Position numbers and translations under genes: made by a program
NCBI RefSeq assembly: GCF_040629175.1
Contig: NZ_JBEXUX010000028.1
Coordinates: 59,197-123,196, forward strand
Direction of reading: 5' to 3'
From: Embleya sp040629175
Lineage (GTDB): Bacteria; Actinomycetota; Actinomycetes; Streptomycetales; Streptomycetaceae
Length of the DNA stretch: 64,000 bases
In this document: positions 34,001 to 40,373 of the stretch, piece after piece
Position numbering within the stretch: the first letter of the stretch is position 1
Layout of the letters: the number at the start of each line of letters is the position of its first letter
Notes under the pieces: generated by a model
What the model was told of the DNA's origin: nothing
Databases searched by the model: none
Seen by the model: the letters and a program-made list of their open reading frames with translations, nothing else

Positions 34001-34889
34001 CCGGCTGGAGGAGGCGCGCGAGGTGCACCAGGAGGCGTTCGACCGACGCCGGCGGATGCAGGGCGAAGACCACCCCAGGACCTGCTTCCTGGCCAACGAG
34101 GTCGGCCACGACCTGCGCGAGCTGGGTGACTACGCGGGCTCGCGGGCGGTGCTCCAGCAGACGTTGGCGCGCGAGGAGGCGCTGGGCCGCACCCGGGACG
34201 CGCTGCGTACCGCCAAGAGCCTGGCGGTGACGATCCGGCAGACGGGGGACGCCCGTTACGCCCGTTCGCTGGACAGCGACACCCTGGACAAGTACCGGGC
34301 CTACCTCGGTCCCACCCATCCCGTGCTGCTGGCCTGCACGGTCAACCTCGCCGCCGACAACCACGCGATGGGCAACGACGAGGCGGCGCTCGACCTCGCC
34401 CAGGAGGCATATCAGGGATACCGCGAGCAGTTCGGCGCCCAGCACCCGTTCACCTACGGATGTGCGAGCAACCTGTCGATCTACCTGCGGGCGGCCGGTC
34501 GGGACGAGGAGGCGATGGCGCTGGGGCTGCGCGGCCTGGAGGGTCTGCGCGAACTGCTGGGCGAGGATCACCCGTACACCCTGGCGGCGGCGCTCAACCA
34601 CGCGAACAACCTGTACAAGGCGGGCCAGGCCAACGAGTGTGCCGACCTGGACCGGGTGACCTACGACCGGTACGAGGCGCTGCTCGGCGCGGACCACCCG
34701 CACACCCTGGTCGCGGCCTGCAACCGGGTGCAGAGCCTGGGCGACATCGGTCGCCGGGACGAGTCCCGCGAATGGTTCACCCGCACCGAGCGGGCGTGTC
34801 GGCGCAAGCTGGGCGACGAGCATCCGATCACCCAGGGGCTGCGGGCGCGCCGCCGCCTGGAAACCGACATCGAGGTGCCGGCCACCTGA
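31008..34889 (+). CDS. fxsT: FxSxx-COOH system tetratricopeptide repeat protein FxsT (ParA-like/TIR-like/NB-ARC/TPR)
   Basis: A 1293-residue STAND protein. Domain order: (1) ParA/MinD-like ATPase, residues ~8-300, with deviant Walker A K16GGTGRT22 (Arg replaces the usual second Lys) and LVVDWDLESPG; (2) a TIR-like module, ~335-460, opening TMRILYSARDRMWVDWV; (3) NB-ARC, ~480-800, with P-loop LHGLGGVGKTQVALEYAH (~508-524), WLVIYDNADEP and GHVLVTSRNDLW; (4) about ten TPR units, ~890-1290, each with the LGPDHPHTL-type kinesin-light-chain pattern. Known: such proteins accompany FxsA/B/C and resemble innate-immunity NLRs in architecture. ATG 31008 follows GAGGAG. Probable sensor/scaffold of the island (inference). 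Confidence 0.92.
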   Translation: MSDNPPGTVVTFYSYKGGTGRTMALANVAWILASRGKRVLVVDWDLESPGLHRYFHPYLIDKRLEDTRGVLDMIRAFAKVVGSPASTDAMIEASRDAESRVDGCAVKVDRDFADGGLIRFLGPGRQNHEYAATLAGFNWADFCESPHGIGFLDALREDMRASYDYALIDSRTGLNDIAGICTTLLPDIVVDGFTLNEQAIDGGVNVARSIARQADRPLRILPVPMRVEDDEKDKLEAGRDHARERFAEFLADRTEAERTKYWGEVEVPYKAFYAYEETLATLGDRPLQEGSLLSAYERLTGVLTDGAISRLDPIDEVDRRRELRRFERIRYTAPVTMRILYSARDRMWVDWVRAQLTASGAQVVGTGGCDTSLEDLQNVDSVVVVSSSHSLPSRSWTAMRTTLRRLAAVDQASVVTLRVDDLIDSDPGVGETVTLTALSEEQCRTVLLTAFGRTPTTTPPADGPRFPGTKPRVSQLLPRHPAFTGRDDILERLRDQLAKGATAVLPQALHGLGGVGKTQVALEYAHRFAADYDVIWWVSAEQAQGVAAQLARLGDRLDLPTGENVSDAAASVLQTLQQGEPYDRWLVIYDNADEPASVAHLMPQGSVNGHVLVTSRNDLWARSARPLEVPVFRRDESVALLQRRVPSLTEADAQKVATALGDLPLAVEQAGAWLAESAMQVEEYLERVNTRVSAILDEGQPPDYPTTAAATWTVSLDELKERQPAAVRLLELCAYLSPDSISMRLLRSREVLQELVRVDSSLGDTLLLSRIFQQLGRYALARVDRGEDTIQVHRLVQAVLRDQMPPEENAARRARVLEILASNAPGDVDDPANQETYEELYKHLVPSRALESDSESVRRWIVEQVRFAWRFNDWEFGQYIAEIALERWRARFHRHDALTLRMCTQLANVYRSQGRYRKAYDLDRATLEAQRESLGPDHPHTLITGRGYGGDLRSLGRFHTALESDRDNYTRFSEVFGEDANDTLLAANNLGVSLRLMGRLEEAREVHQEAFDRRRRMQGEDHPRTCFLANEVGHDLRELGDYAGSRAVLQQTLAREEALGRTRDALRTAKSLAVTIRQTGDARYARSLDSDTLDKYRAYLGPTHPVLLACTVNLAADNHAMGNDEAALDLAQEAYQGYREQFGAQHPFTYGCASNLSIYLRAAGRDEEAMALGLRGLEGLRELLGEDHPYTLAAALNHANNLYKAGQANECADLDRVTYDRYEALLGADHPHTLVAACNRVQSLGDIGRRDESREWFTRTERACRRKLGDEHPITQGLRARRRLETDIEVPAT

Positions 34890-34908
34890 CGGCGGGCACC
34901 CGAGTGTG

Positions 34909-34945
34909 CCGCGGCCGGCCCGAGCGTTCCTCGGGCCGGCCGCGG
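34909..34945. terminator. Bidirectional terminator between fxsT and P450
   Basis: A perfect 16-bp stem: CCGCGGCCGGCCCGAG (34909-34924) with CTCGGGCCGGCCGCGG (34930-34945), loop CGTTC. Lies between convergent stops. Confidence 0.8.
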
Positions 34946-34950
34946 TCGGT

Positions 34951-36192
34951 TCAGGCCCGGTGCATCCGGACCGGCATGTCCTTGATGCCGTTCAGGAAGT
35001 TGGACCGCATCCGCCGGGCCGGGCCCAGCGGTTCGACCCGCGCCACCTGTTCGGCCAGGGTGCGGAAGATGATCTCCAGTTCGAGCTTGGCCAGGTGCCG
35101 GCCGAGGCAGAAGTGCGGGCCACCGCCGCCGAAGCCGAGCATCGGGTTGGGGTCGCGCCCGATGTCGAGCCGATAGGGGTCCACGAACACCTCCTCGTCG
35201 TGGTTGGCGGAGGCGTAGTAGACGACCACCTTGTCGCCGGCGGCGATCGGCCGGCCGCTCAGCTCGGTGTCCCGGACCGCGGTGCGCTTGAAGGCGTTGA
35301 CCGGGCTGACCCAGCGCACGATCTCGTCGGCCGCGGTGCCGGCCAGCCCGGCCGGGTCGGCGCGCAGTCGCTCCCACTGTTCGGGGTGTTCGATCAGCGC
35401 GAGCATGCCGCCGGAGATCGCGTTGCGGGTGGTCTCGTTGCCGGCCACCGCCAACAGCATGAAGAACAGGTCGAACTCGAGCGCGGTCAACTCCTGCCCG
35501 TCGCGGTCGGGGCAGACCAGCTTGGACACGATGTCGTCCACGGGACACTCGCGCCGGGCCGCGCCGAGCGCGTCCGCGTAGCCGAACATCTCCATCTGCA
35601 CCTGCTCCGCCTCGCCCTCCTCCGGGCGCAGGTCCGGGTCCGCGTCGCCGACCAGCTTGTTCGACCACTCGAACAGCCGGTGTCGGTCGACCTGCGGCAC
35701 GCCCATCAGGTCGGCGATGACCACCAGTGGCAACTCGGCCGCGCACATCGCCACGAAGTCGCCCTCGCCCTGGTCGACCGCCTTCGCCACGATCCGTTCG
35801 CACGCCTCGCGGACCTTGTCCTCCAGGGTCAGCGTGGTGCGCGGGGTGAAGCCCTTGTTGACGATGTTGCGCAGCCGCGAATGCTCCGGCGGGTCCATGT
35901 TGAGCATCATCAGCCGCTGGGTGGCGAGCACGTCCTCCTCGGGTTCGACGAGCAGCGACAGCCGCTCGCGTGAGGAGAAGATCTCCGGGTTGCGGGACAC
36001 CCGGATCACGTCGGCATGGCGGGTGACGGCCCAGAAGCCGTCCGGCCGTTCCGGGTCGGCGTGGCGGTAGACGGGAGCGGTGCGGCGCATGCGGGCGAAC
36101 GTCGCGTGCGGGATGCCCGCCGCGTAGCTGTCGGGACTGTAGACGTCGAACGTGGTGGCGTCCGGGGCGGCACTGTCGATCGTTTCGGGCAC
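34951..36192 (-). CDS. Cytochrome P450, CYP125/CYP142-like
   Basis: A 413-residue soluble bacterial P450. It has the I-helix oxygen-activation motif AGNETTRN, the K-helix ExxR (ADEIVRW), and the heme-binding loop FGGGGPHFCLGRHLA with the proximal Cys. The AGNETTRNA I-helix, where Glu replaces the usual Asp, and the MNMDPPEHSRLRN segment are typical of the actinobacterial CYP125/CYP142/CYP124 group that oxidises sterol or branched lipid side chains. The redox partner is not encoded nearby. GTG 36192 follows GGAAGG. The downstream OYE, MaoC and TetR genes fit lipid/steroid catabolism, but the substrate is inference. Confidence 0.9.
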   Translation of the reverse strand: MPETIDSAAPDATTFDVYSPDSYAAGIPHATFARMRRTAPVYRHADPERPDGFWAVTRHADVIRVSRNPEIFSSRERLSLLVEPEEDVLATQRLMMLNMDPPEHSRLRNIVNKGFTPRTTLTLEDKVREACERIVAKAVDQGEGDFVAMCAAELPLVVIADLMGVPQVDRHRLFEWSNKLVGDADPDLRPEEGEAEQVQMEMFGYADALGAARRECPVDDIVSKLVCPDRDGQELTALEFDLFFMLLAVAGNETTRNAISGGMLALIEHPEQWERLRADPAGLAGTAADEIVRWVSPVNAFKRTAVRDTELSGRPIAAGDKVVVYYASANHDEEVFVDPYRLDIGRDPNPMLGFGGGGPHFCLGRHLAKLELEIIFRTLAEQVARVEPLGPARRMRSNFLNGIKDMPVRMHRA

Positions 36193-36534
36193 GGCGGACC
36201 TTCCGGCAGGGTGCTGGCGGGGCGCGGGCGCGGCCAGAATTCCACGGCTCGGGTGGGTCGGGAAGGGCGATCGACGGCCGGCTGCGGGCGAATTCGGGCC
36301 GGTGGCGCGCCGACACGCCGAGACACGCCGTGACGGTGTGCGACTCGATGAGCGGAATCATGACATTTTGCTACTTTATAGATACTTTCTGTTAGTTTTT
36401 GTGCCGGTGACACAGGTACAAACACCCACGCTCCGCCGTCCCACCGGCATCAGGCTCTCTTCGCGCTGTCCCGAAATCGGCGCGGTCGTTCCGTCCCCTG
36501 CGCTCCCCAGCGCGCCTCCCGAGGAGTCACCCCC
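36193..36534. other. 342-bp divergent gap with an AT-rich island
   Basis: Between the P450 (-) and a small membrane protein (+). Bases 36357-36402 are strikingly AT-rich for this genome (ACATTTTGCTACTTTATAGA is representative) and include TATAGAT. The island probably holds one or both divergent promoters. No palindrome of convincing length was seen. Confidence 0.4.
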
Positions 36535-36729
36535 ATGGCCTTGTCCATTTCCACCGTCGTTCTGCTGGGCGTCATCGTGTTCATCTTCATCCGCAAGGGC
36601 GGCATGCGAATCCCGCACGCGATCGTGTGCGCGCTGCTCGGGTTCTACCTCGCCAGTACCTCGATCGCGCCGAGCATCCACAGCAGCGGGAAGAGCGTCG
36701 CGAACCTGCTGAGCAATCTGAACTTCTGA
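36535..36729 (+). CDS. Small conserved-looking membrane protein (64 aa)
   Basis: A 64-residue protein with two hydrophobic stretches (STVVLLGVIVFIFI near the N-terminus and AIVCALLGFYLAST mid-protein) separated by a basic RKGGMR turn, and a polar C-terminus. The GAGGAG at 36521-36526 is well placed for ATG 36535, which makes this a real gene despite its size. It resembles small proteins I associate with Streptomyces genomes, but I cannot name a family or role. Confidence 0.65.
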   Translation: MALSISTVVLLGVIVFIFIRKGGMRIPHAIVCALLGFYLASTSIAPSIHSSGKSVANLLSNLNF

Positions 36730-36811
36730 GCGCGGCGGTCACCCGAACCGGCCCGGCGGCAGGTCCGCCGGGCCGGTCTTCGCCGTTGGGACACCGGTAG
36801 GGGAGAGCAGC

Positions 36812-37699
36812 ATGGCGAACACGGGCGAGCCGGACACACCGCCGGTGGTGGTGGGCACGGACGGCTCGGAACACGGCGATCGGGCGGTGGCCCACGCCGC
36901 CGAGGCGGCGGCGCGGCGCGGCGCACCGCTGCGCATCCTGCACGCGATCCGGATGCCGATGGGCACGCCCGGCTTCGAGACGGTGGAACCCGACGAGGAC
37001 ACCCGCCGGGCGGCCGAGGCGCTGGTCCGCGACGCCGGTGCGGCGGCGCTGCGGCGCCATCCGGACCTGGTCGTGCAGGCCCGGGTCGGCTACGGCCTGC
37101 CCGGGGACGCGCTGCTCGCGGCGGCCGAGGGCGCGCTGTTGCTGGTCGCCGGGTCGCGCGGGCGCGGCGGGTTCGTCGGCCTGCTCCTGGGCTCGGTCTC
37201 GCGGTTCCTGGCCGCGCGCACGACGTGCCCGCTGCTGATCGTGCGCGGCGAGCACGGGACGCCGGCGCTCGGGCCGGCCGGGGCGGACGTGCTGCTCGGG
37301 GTGCAGGGCGACGGCGACGACCGGGCGGTGCGGGCCGCGTTCGAGGCGGCCCGCGAGCGGGGTCTGCCGGTGCGGGCGGTGCACGCGTGGAGTTGGCCCG
37401 GCTACGCGGGACTGGCCGGGCCCGGCGAGGCGGACATGCGCGCGGTCGCGCAGGTGCACGCGACCGCGCTGGAGGGTGCGCTGGCTCCGGCGCGGGCGCG
37501 GTTTCCCGACGTCGAGGTGCGCACGGACTCGGTGATGGCGGACGCGGCCGGCGCGCTCGTGGAGGCGTCGGCGGGCAGCGCGCTGGCGGTGGTCGGCGTG
37601 CGACACCGCCGCGGCCCGCTGCGGCACTGGGTCGGCCACGTCGCGACCGCCGCGATCGAGCACGCGCACTGCCCGGTCCTGGTGGTCCCGCTGGACTGA
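36812..37699 (+). CDS. Universal stress protein, two tandem Usp domains
   Basis: A 295-residue protein with two Usp folds. The first is complete: PVVVGTDGSEHGDRAVAHA at the start and GSRGRGGFVGLLLGSVS, the G2xG9xG(S/T) ATP-binding motif. The second domain (about 150-295) opens DVLLGVQGDGDDRAV and ends VVGVRHRRGPLRHWVGHVATAAIEHA, with a weakened nucleotide motif. Actinobacterial tandem Usps are often controlled by redox/hypoxia regulators; no such site is evident. ATG 36812 follows GGGGAGAG. Confidence 0.9.
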   Translation: MANTGEPDTPPVVVGTDGSEHGDRAVAHAAEAAARRGAPLRILHAIRMPMGTPGFETVEPDEDTRRAAEALVRDAGAAALRRHPDLVVQARVGYGLPGDALLAAAEGALLLVAGSRGRGGFVGLLLGSVSRFLAARTTCPLLIVRGEHGTPALGPAGADVLLGVQGDGDDRAVRAAFEAARERGLPVRAVHAWSWPGYAGLAGPGEADMRAVAQVHATALEGALAPARARFPDVEVRTDSVMADAAGALVEASAGSALAVVGVRHRRGPLRHWVGHVATAAIEHAHCPVLVVPLD

Positions 37700-37839
37700 G
37701 GTGCCCGGCGCCGTGCGCGTCGGGAGACGTTCGGCGCGGCGGGCCGTGCGCCCCCGTTCGAACGGCGCTGCGCTCGGCGCCGTGAACGGCACGGTGATCG
37801 GCGCCGCACGCGGCGCTTCGATCCCGTTTCGATCAGTGC

Positions 37840-37856
37840 TTCAATCAGTGATTGAA
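37840..37856. promoter_or_regulatory. Perfect 17-nt palindrome at the TetR gene start
   Basis: TTCAATCA (37840-37847), central G, TGATTGAA (37849-37856). It lies 31 bp upstream of the preferred TetR start, which suggests autoregulation; an adjacent TTTCGATCAGTGCTTCAATC repeat is partly similar. Confidence 0.65.
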
Positions 37857-37887
37857 AATGCCGGCGCTTCGTGGTTTGGTGCCTGCC

Positions 37888-38553
37888 GTGACAGCACAAT
37901 CGCGGGCTCGACTGCTCGACGAGGCCGAACGGCTCTTCCTCGCCCAGGGTTACGACCGGGTCTCCGTCCGGGCGGTGAACGCCGCCGCCGGGATGAATCC
38001 GGCCGCCGTGCACTACCACTTCGGCTCCAAACGGGACCTGGTCGTGGCGCTGCTGCAACAGCGTCTGGGGCCGCTGTGGGCCGGGCCGCTGGCCGACCTG
38101 GAGCGGGCCCGGGCGGCGGGGTGGACGCCCACGGTCGGCGAGGTGGTCACGATCATCGTCGAGCCGTTCGACCGGCTGGCCCGCGAACCCAACGGGCCGA
38201 TGTTGCTGCAACTGCTCGCCCGTACCGTGCTCTCCGGGCACGAACTGCCGTGGGACGACCCGTGGTTTCGGCACGGACCGTGGCGCGCGCTGTTGGCCTC
38301 GGCGCGCCCGGACCTGAGCGCCCGGGAGATCGCCGACCGTTGGCGGCTCGCCTTCGACCTGTTGCTCCAGCTCTACGGCCAACCCGTGGCGGACGCGTTC
38401 GTACCGCCCCCCGCCGCCGCGGCCGTCGTCGGGTTCGTCACCGCCGGCCTCGACGCCCCCCGGCCGGCCGGCCCGCCGGCCGACGCGTCCGCACCCGGCC
38501 CGTCCCTGCCCGGCCCGTCCCCGACCGCCCGCACAGAACGAGGTGCCTCGTGA
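37888..38553 (+). CDS. TetR-family transcriptional regulator
   Basis: A 221-residue regulator. The N-terminal helix-turn-helix is typical (RARLLDEAERLFLAQGYDRVSVRAVNAAAGMNPAAVHYHFGSKRDLV, quoted here in pieces: AERLFLAQGYDRVSVRAVN and AAVHYHFGSKRDL). The long helical C-terminal domain should bind an acyl-CoA-like or steroid ligand. GTG 37888 is preferred because it gives the usual short lead and keeps the 17-nt palindrome outside the gene; ATG 37858 would place the operator against the start. It overlaps the OYE gene by 4 nt (GTGA) and so is expressed with it. Confidence 0.88.
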   Translation: MTAQSRARLLDEAERLFLAQGYDRVSVRAVNAAAGMNPAAVHYHFGSKRDLVVALLQQRLGPLWAGPLADLERARAAGWTPTVGEVVTIIVEPFDRLAREPNGPMLLQLLARTVLSGHELPWDDPWFRHGPWRALLASARPDLSAREIADRWRLAFDLLLQLYGQPVADAFVPPPAAAAVVGFVTAGLDAPRPAGPPADASAPGPSLPGPSPTARTERGAS

Positions 38554-39722
38554 TACCCGACGTCTTCGCCCCCGCCACGCTCGGCCCGCTGACGCTGCGC
38601 AACCGGATCATCAAGGCCGCGACGTTCGAGGGGGCCACCCCGGACGCGCTGGTCACCGACGACCTGATCGAATACCACCGGCGTCCGGCCGCGGGCGGCA
38701 TCGGGATGACCACCGTGGCGTACTGCGCGGTCGCCCCCGAGGGCCGCACCGACCGGCACCAGATCTGGATGCGCCCCGAGGCGGTACCCGGACTTCGCCG
38801 GCTCACCGATGCGGTGCACGCGGAGGGCGCGGCGGTCTCGGCGCAGCTCGGCCACGCCGGTCCGGTGGCCAACGCCAAGTCCAATCGCCGGCCCGCGCTG
38901 TCCGCCGGACGCATGTTCAATCCGCTCTCCATGCGCGTCACGCAGGCCGCGACCGAGGCGGACATCGACCGGATCACCCGCGCGCACGCCGACGCCGCGC
39001 TGCTCGCGATCGAGTCCGGCTTCGACGCGGTGGAGATCCACCTCGGCCACAACTACTTCGCCAGCGCCTTCCTCAGCCCCAAGCTCAACCGCCGCAAGGA
39101 CGCCTACGGCGGCTCGCTCGCCAACCGGGCCAAGGTCGCCCGCGGTGTGTGTCGGGCGGTGCGGGACGCGGTGGGCGACCGGATCGCGGTGACCGCCAAG
39201 CTCAACATGGAGGACGGCGTCCCGGGCGGCATCCAGCTCGACGAGAGCATCCGGACCGCTCGATGGCTGGAGGAGGACGGCTCGCTGGACGCGCTGGAGC
39301 TGACCGCGGGCAGCTCGCTGCTCAACCCGATGTATCTCTTCCGCGGCGATGCCCCGGTGCCGGAGTTCGCCGCGACCTTCCCGCAGCCGCAGCGGCTGGG
39401 CGTCAAGCTGATCGGCAAGCATATCCTGCGCTCGTACCCGTACGAGGAGGCCTACCTGCTCGCCTCCGCCCGGCGGTTCCGGGCCGAACTCAAGCTCCCG
39501 CTGATCCTGCTGGGCGGCATCACCAACCGGAGCACGATGGACCTCGCGATGACCGAGGGCTTCGAATTCGTCGCGATGGGCCGCGCGGTGCTGCGCGAGC
39601 CCGACCTGATCAACCGGATCGCGGCCGAAGCCGAGACCGAGTCGTTGTGCATCCACTGCAACAAGTGCATGCCGACCATCTACAGCCGCACCCGCTGCGT
39701 CGTGATCGAGCCGGACGCGTAG
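38550..39722 (+). CDS. Old-yellow-enzyme family NADH:flavin oxidoreductase
   Basis: A 390-residue FMN-binding TIM barrel. N-terminal FAPATLGPLTLRNRIIKAATFEG, the active-site segment EIHLGHNYFASAFLSPKLNRR, and a late FVAMGRAVLREPDL match the OYE/2,4-dienoyl-CoA-reductase branch. The C-terminus keeps the Cys cluster CIHCNKCMPTIYSRTRC, which in dienoyl-CoA reductases binds a [4Fe-4S] cluster, yet the protein ends right after it, without the FAD/NAD domain. It would need another electron donor. Likely role: reduction of an activated C=C bond in lipid or steroid breakdown (inference from neighbours). Confidence 0.85.
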   Translation: MIPDVFAPATLGPLTLRNRIIKAATFEGATPDALVTDDLIEYHRRPAAGGIGMTTVAYCAVAPEGRTDRHQIWMRPEAVPGLRRLTDAVHAEGAAVSAQLGHAGPVANAKSNRRPALSAGRMFNPLSMRVTQAATEADIDRITRAHADAALLAIESGFDAVEIHLGHNYFASAFLSPKLNRRKDAYGGSLANRAKVARGVCRAVRDAVGDRIAVTAKLNMEDGVPGGIQLDESIRTARWLEEDGSLDALELTAGSSLLNPMYLFRGDAPVPEFAATFPQPQRLGVKLIGKHILRSYPYEEAYLLASARRFRAELKLPLILLGGITNRSTMDLAMTEGFEFVAMGRAVLREPDLINRIAAEAETESLCIHCNKCMPTIYSRTRCVVIEPDA

Positions 39723-39768
39723 ACCCGGTCGCCCGCCCGGGCCCGGGAGCCGGATGTTCGGAACAGGC

Positions 39769-39816
39769 GCCCACGACGCCGGGCGGGCCGAGTACGGCCC
39801 GCCCGGCGTCGTGGGC
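39769..39816. terminator. Perfect 21-bp hairpin, bidirectional terminator
   Basis: 39769-39789 is exactly complementary to 39796-39816, with the 6-nt loop GAGTAC. It lies between the convergent OYE and MaoC genes and is the longest perfect stem noticed in the window. Confidence 0.85.
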
Positions 39817-39839
39817 GGTGGACGGCCGGTCGTCCGCGC

Positions 39840-40298
39840 TCAGACCAGGTAGCGGCTGATCGCGTCGATCACACAGGCCGGCTTGGCCGAGTCGGCGATC
39901 TCGACGGTGATCCGGGTGGTCACCTGGATGCCGCCGGCGATGTCGGCGACCGCCACGATCTCCGCGCCGCCGCGCACCCGGGAGCCGACCGGGACCGGCG
40001 CCGGGAAGCGCACCTTGTCCACGCCGTAGTTCACCCCCATCGAGATGTTGCGCACCTCGACGATCTGCGGCAGGAACAGGTTGGACAGCGCCATGGTCAG
40101 GTAACCGTGGGCGATCGGCGCGCCGAACGGGCCCTCCTTCGCCTTCTCCACGTCCACGTGGATCCACTGGTGGTCGCCGGTCGCGTCGGCGAACAGGTTG
40201 ATCCGCTCCTGGGTGATCTCCAGCCACTCGCTGTGGCCGAGGTGCTTGCCCACCGAGTCCTTGATCTGCTGGAGGTCGGTGAAGACGGTGGCCGCCAT
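39840..40298 (-). CDS. MaoC-family enoyl-CoA hydratase/dehydratase
   Basis: A 152-residue single hot-dog-fold protein. The hydratase-2 motif is present: DATGDHQWIHVD (catalytic Asp and His) followed by GPFGAPIAHGYLTMAL. It closely resembles the standalone actinobacterial MaoC dehydratases that hydrate trans-2-enoyl-CoA to the (R)-3-hydroxyacyl form. ATG 40298. A short inverted repeat TCTGA-N7-TCAGA lies upstream at 40316-40332 and may be an operator. Confidence 0.92.
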   Translation of the reverse strand: MAATVFTDLQQIKDSVGKHLGHSEWLEITQERINLFADATGDHQWIHVDVEKAKEGPFGAPIAHGYLTMALSNLFLPQIVEVRNISMGVNYGVDKVRFPAPVPVGSRVRGGAEIVAVADIAGGIQVTTRITVEIADSAKPACVIDAISRYLV

Positions 40299-40373
40299 GT
40301 GCGCTCCCGATCGTTTCTGATGGTCTGTCAGATCAGCTCTCCCGGGTATACCAGACCGGCCCGCCCGAGACGA

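Noticed and set aside
23940..34889. Prophage or integrative element
   Set aside because: No integrase, phage structural, replication or att-like direct repeats were found around the TIR/Fxs island.
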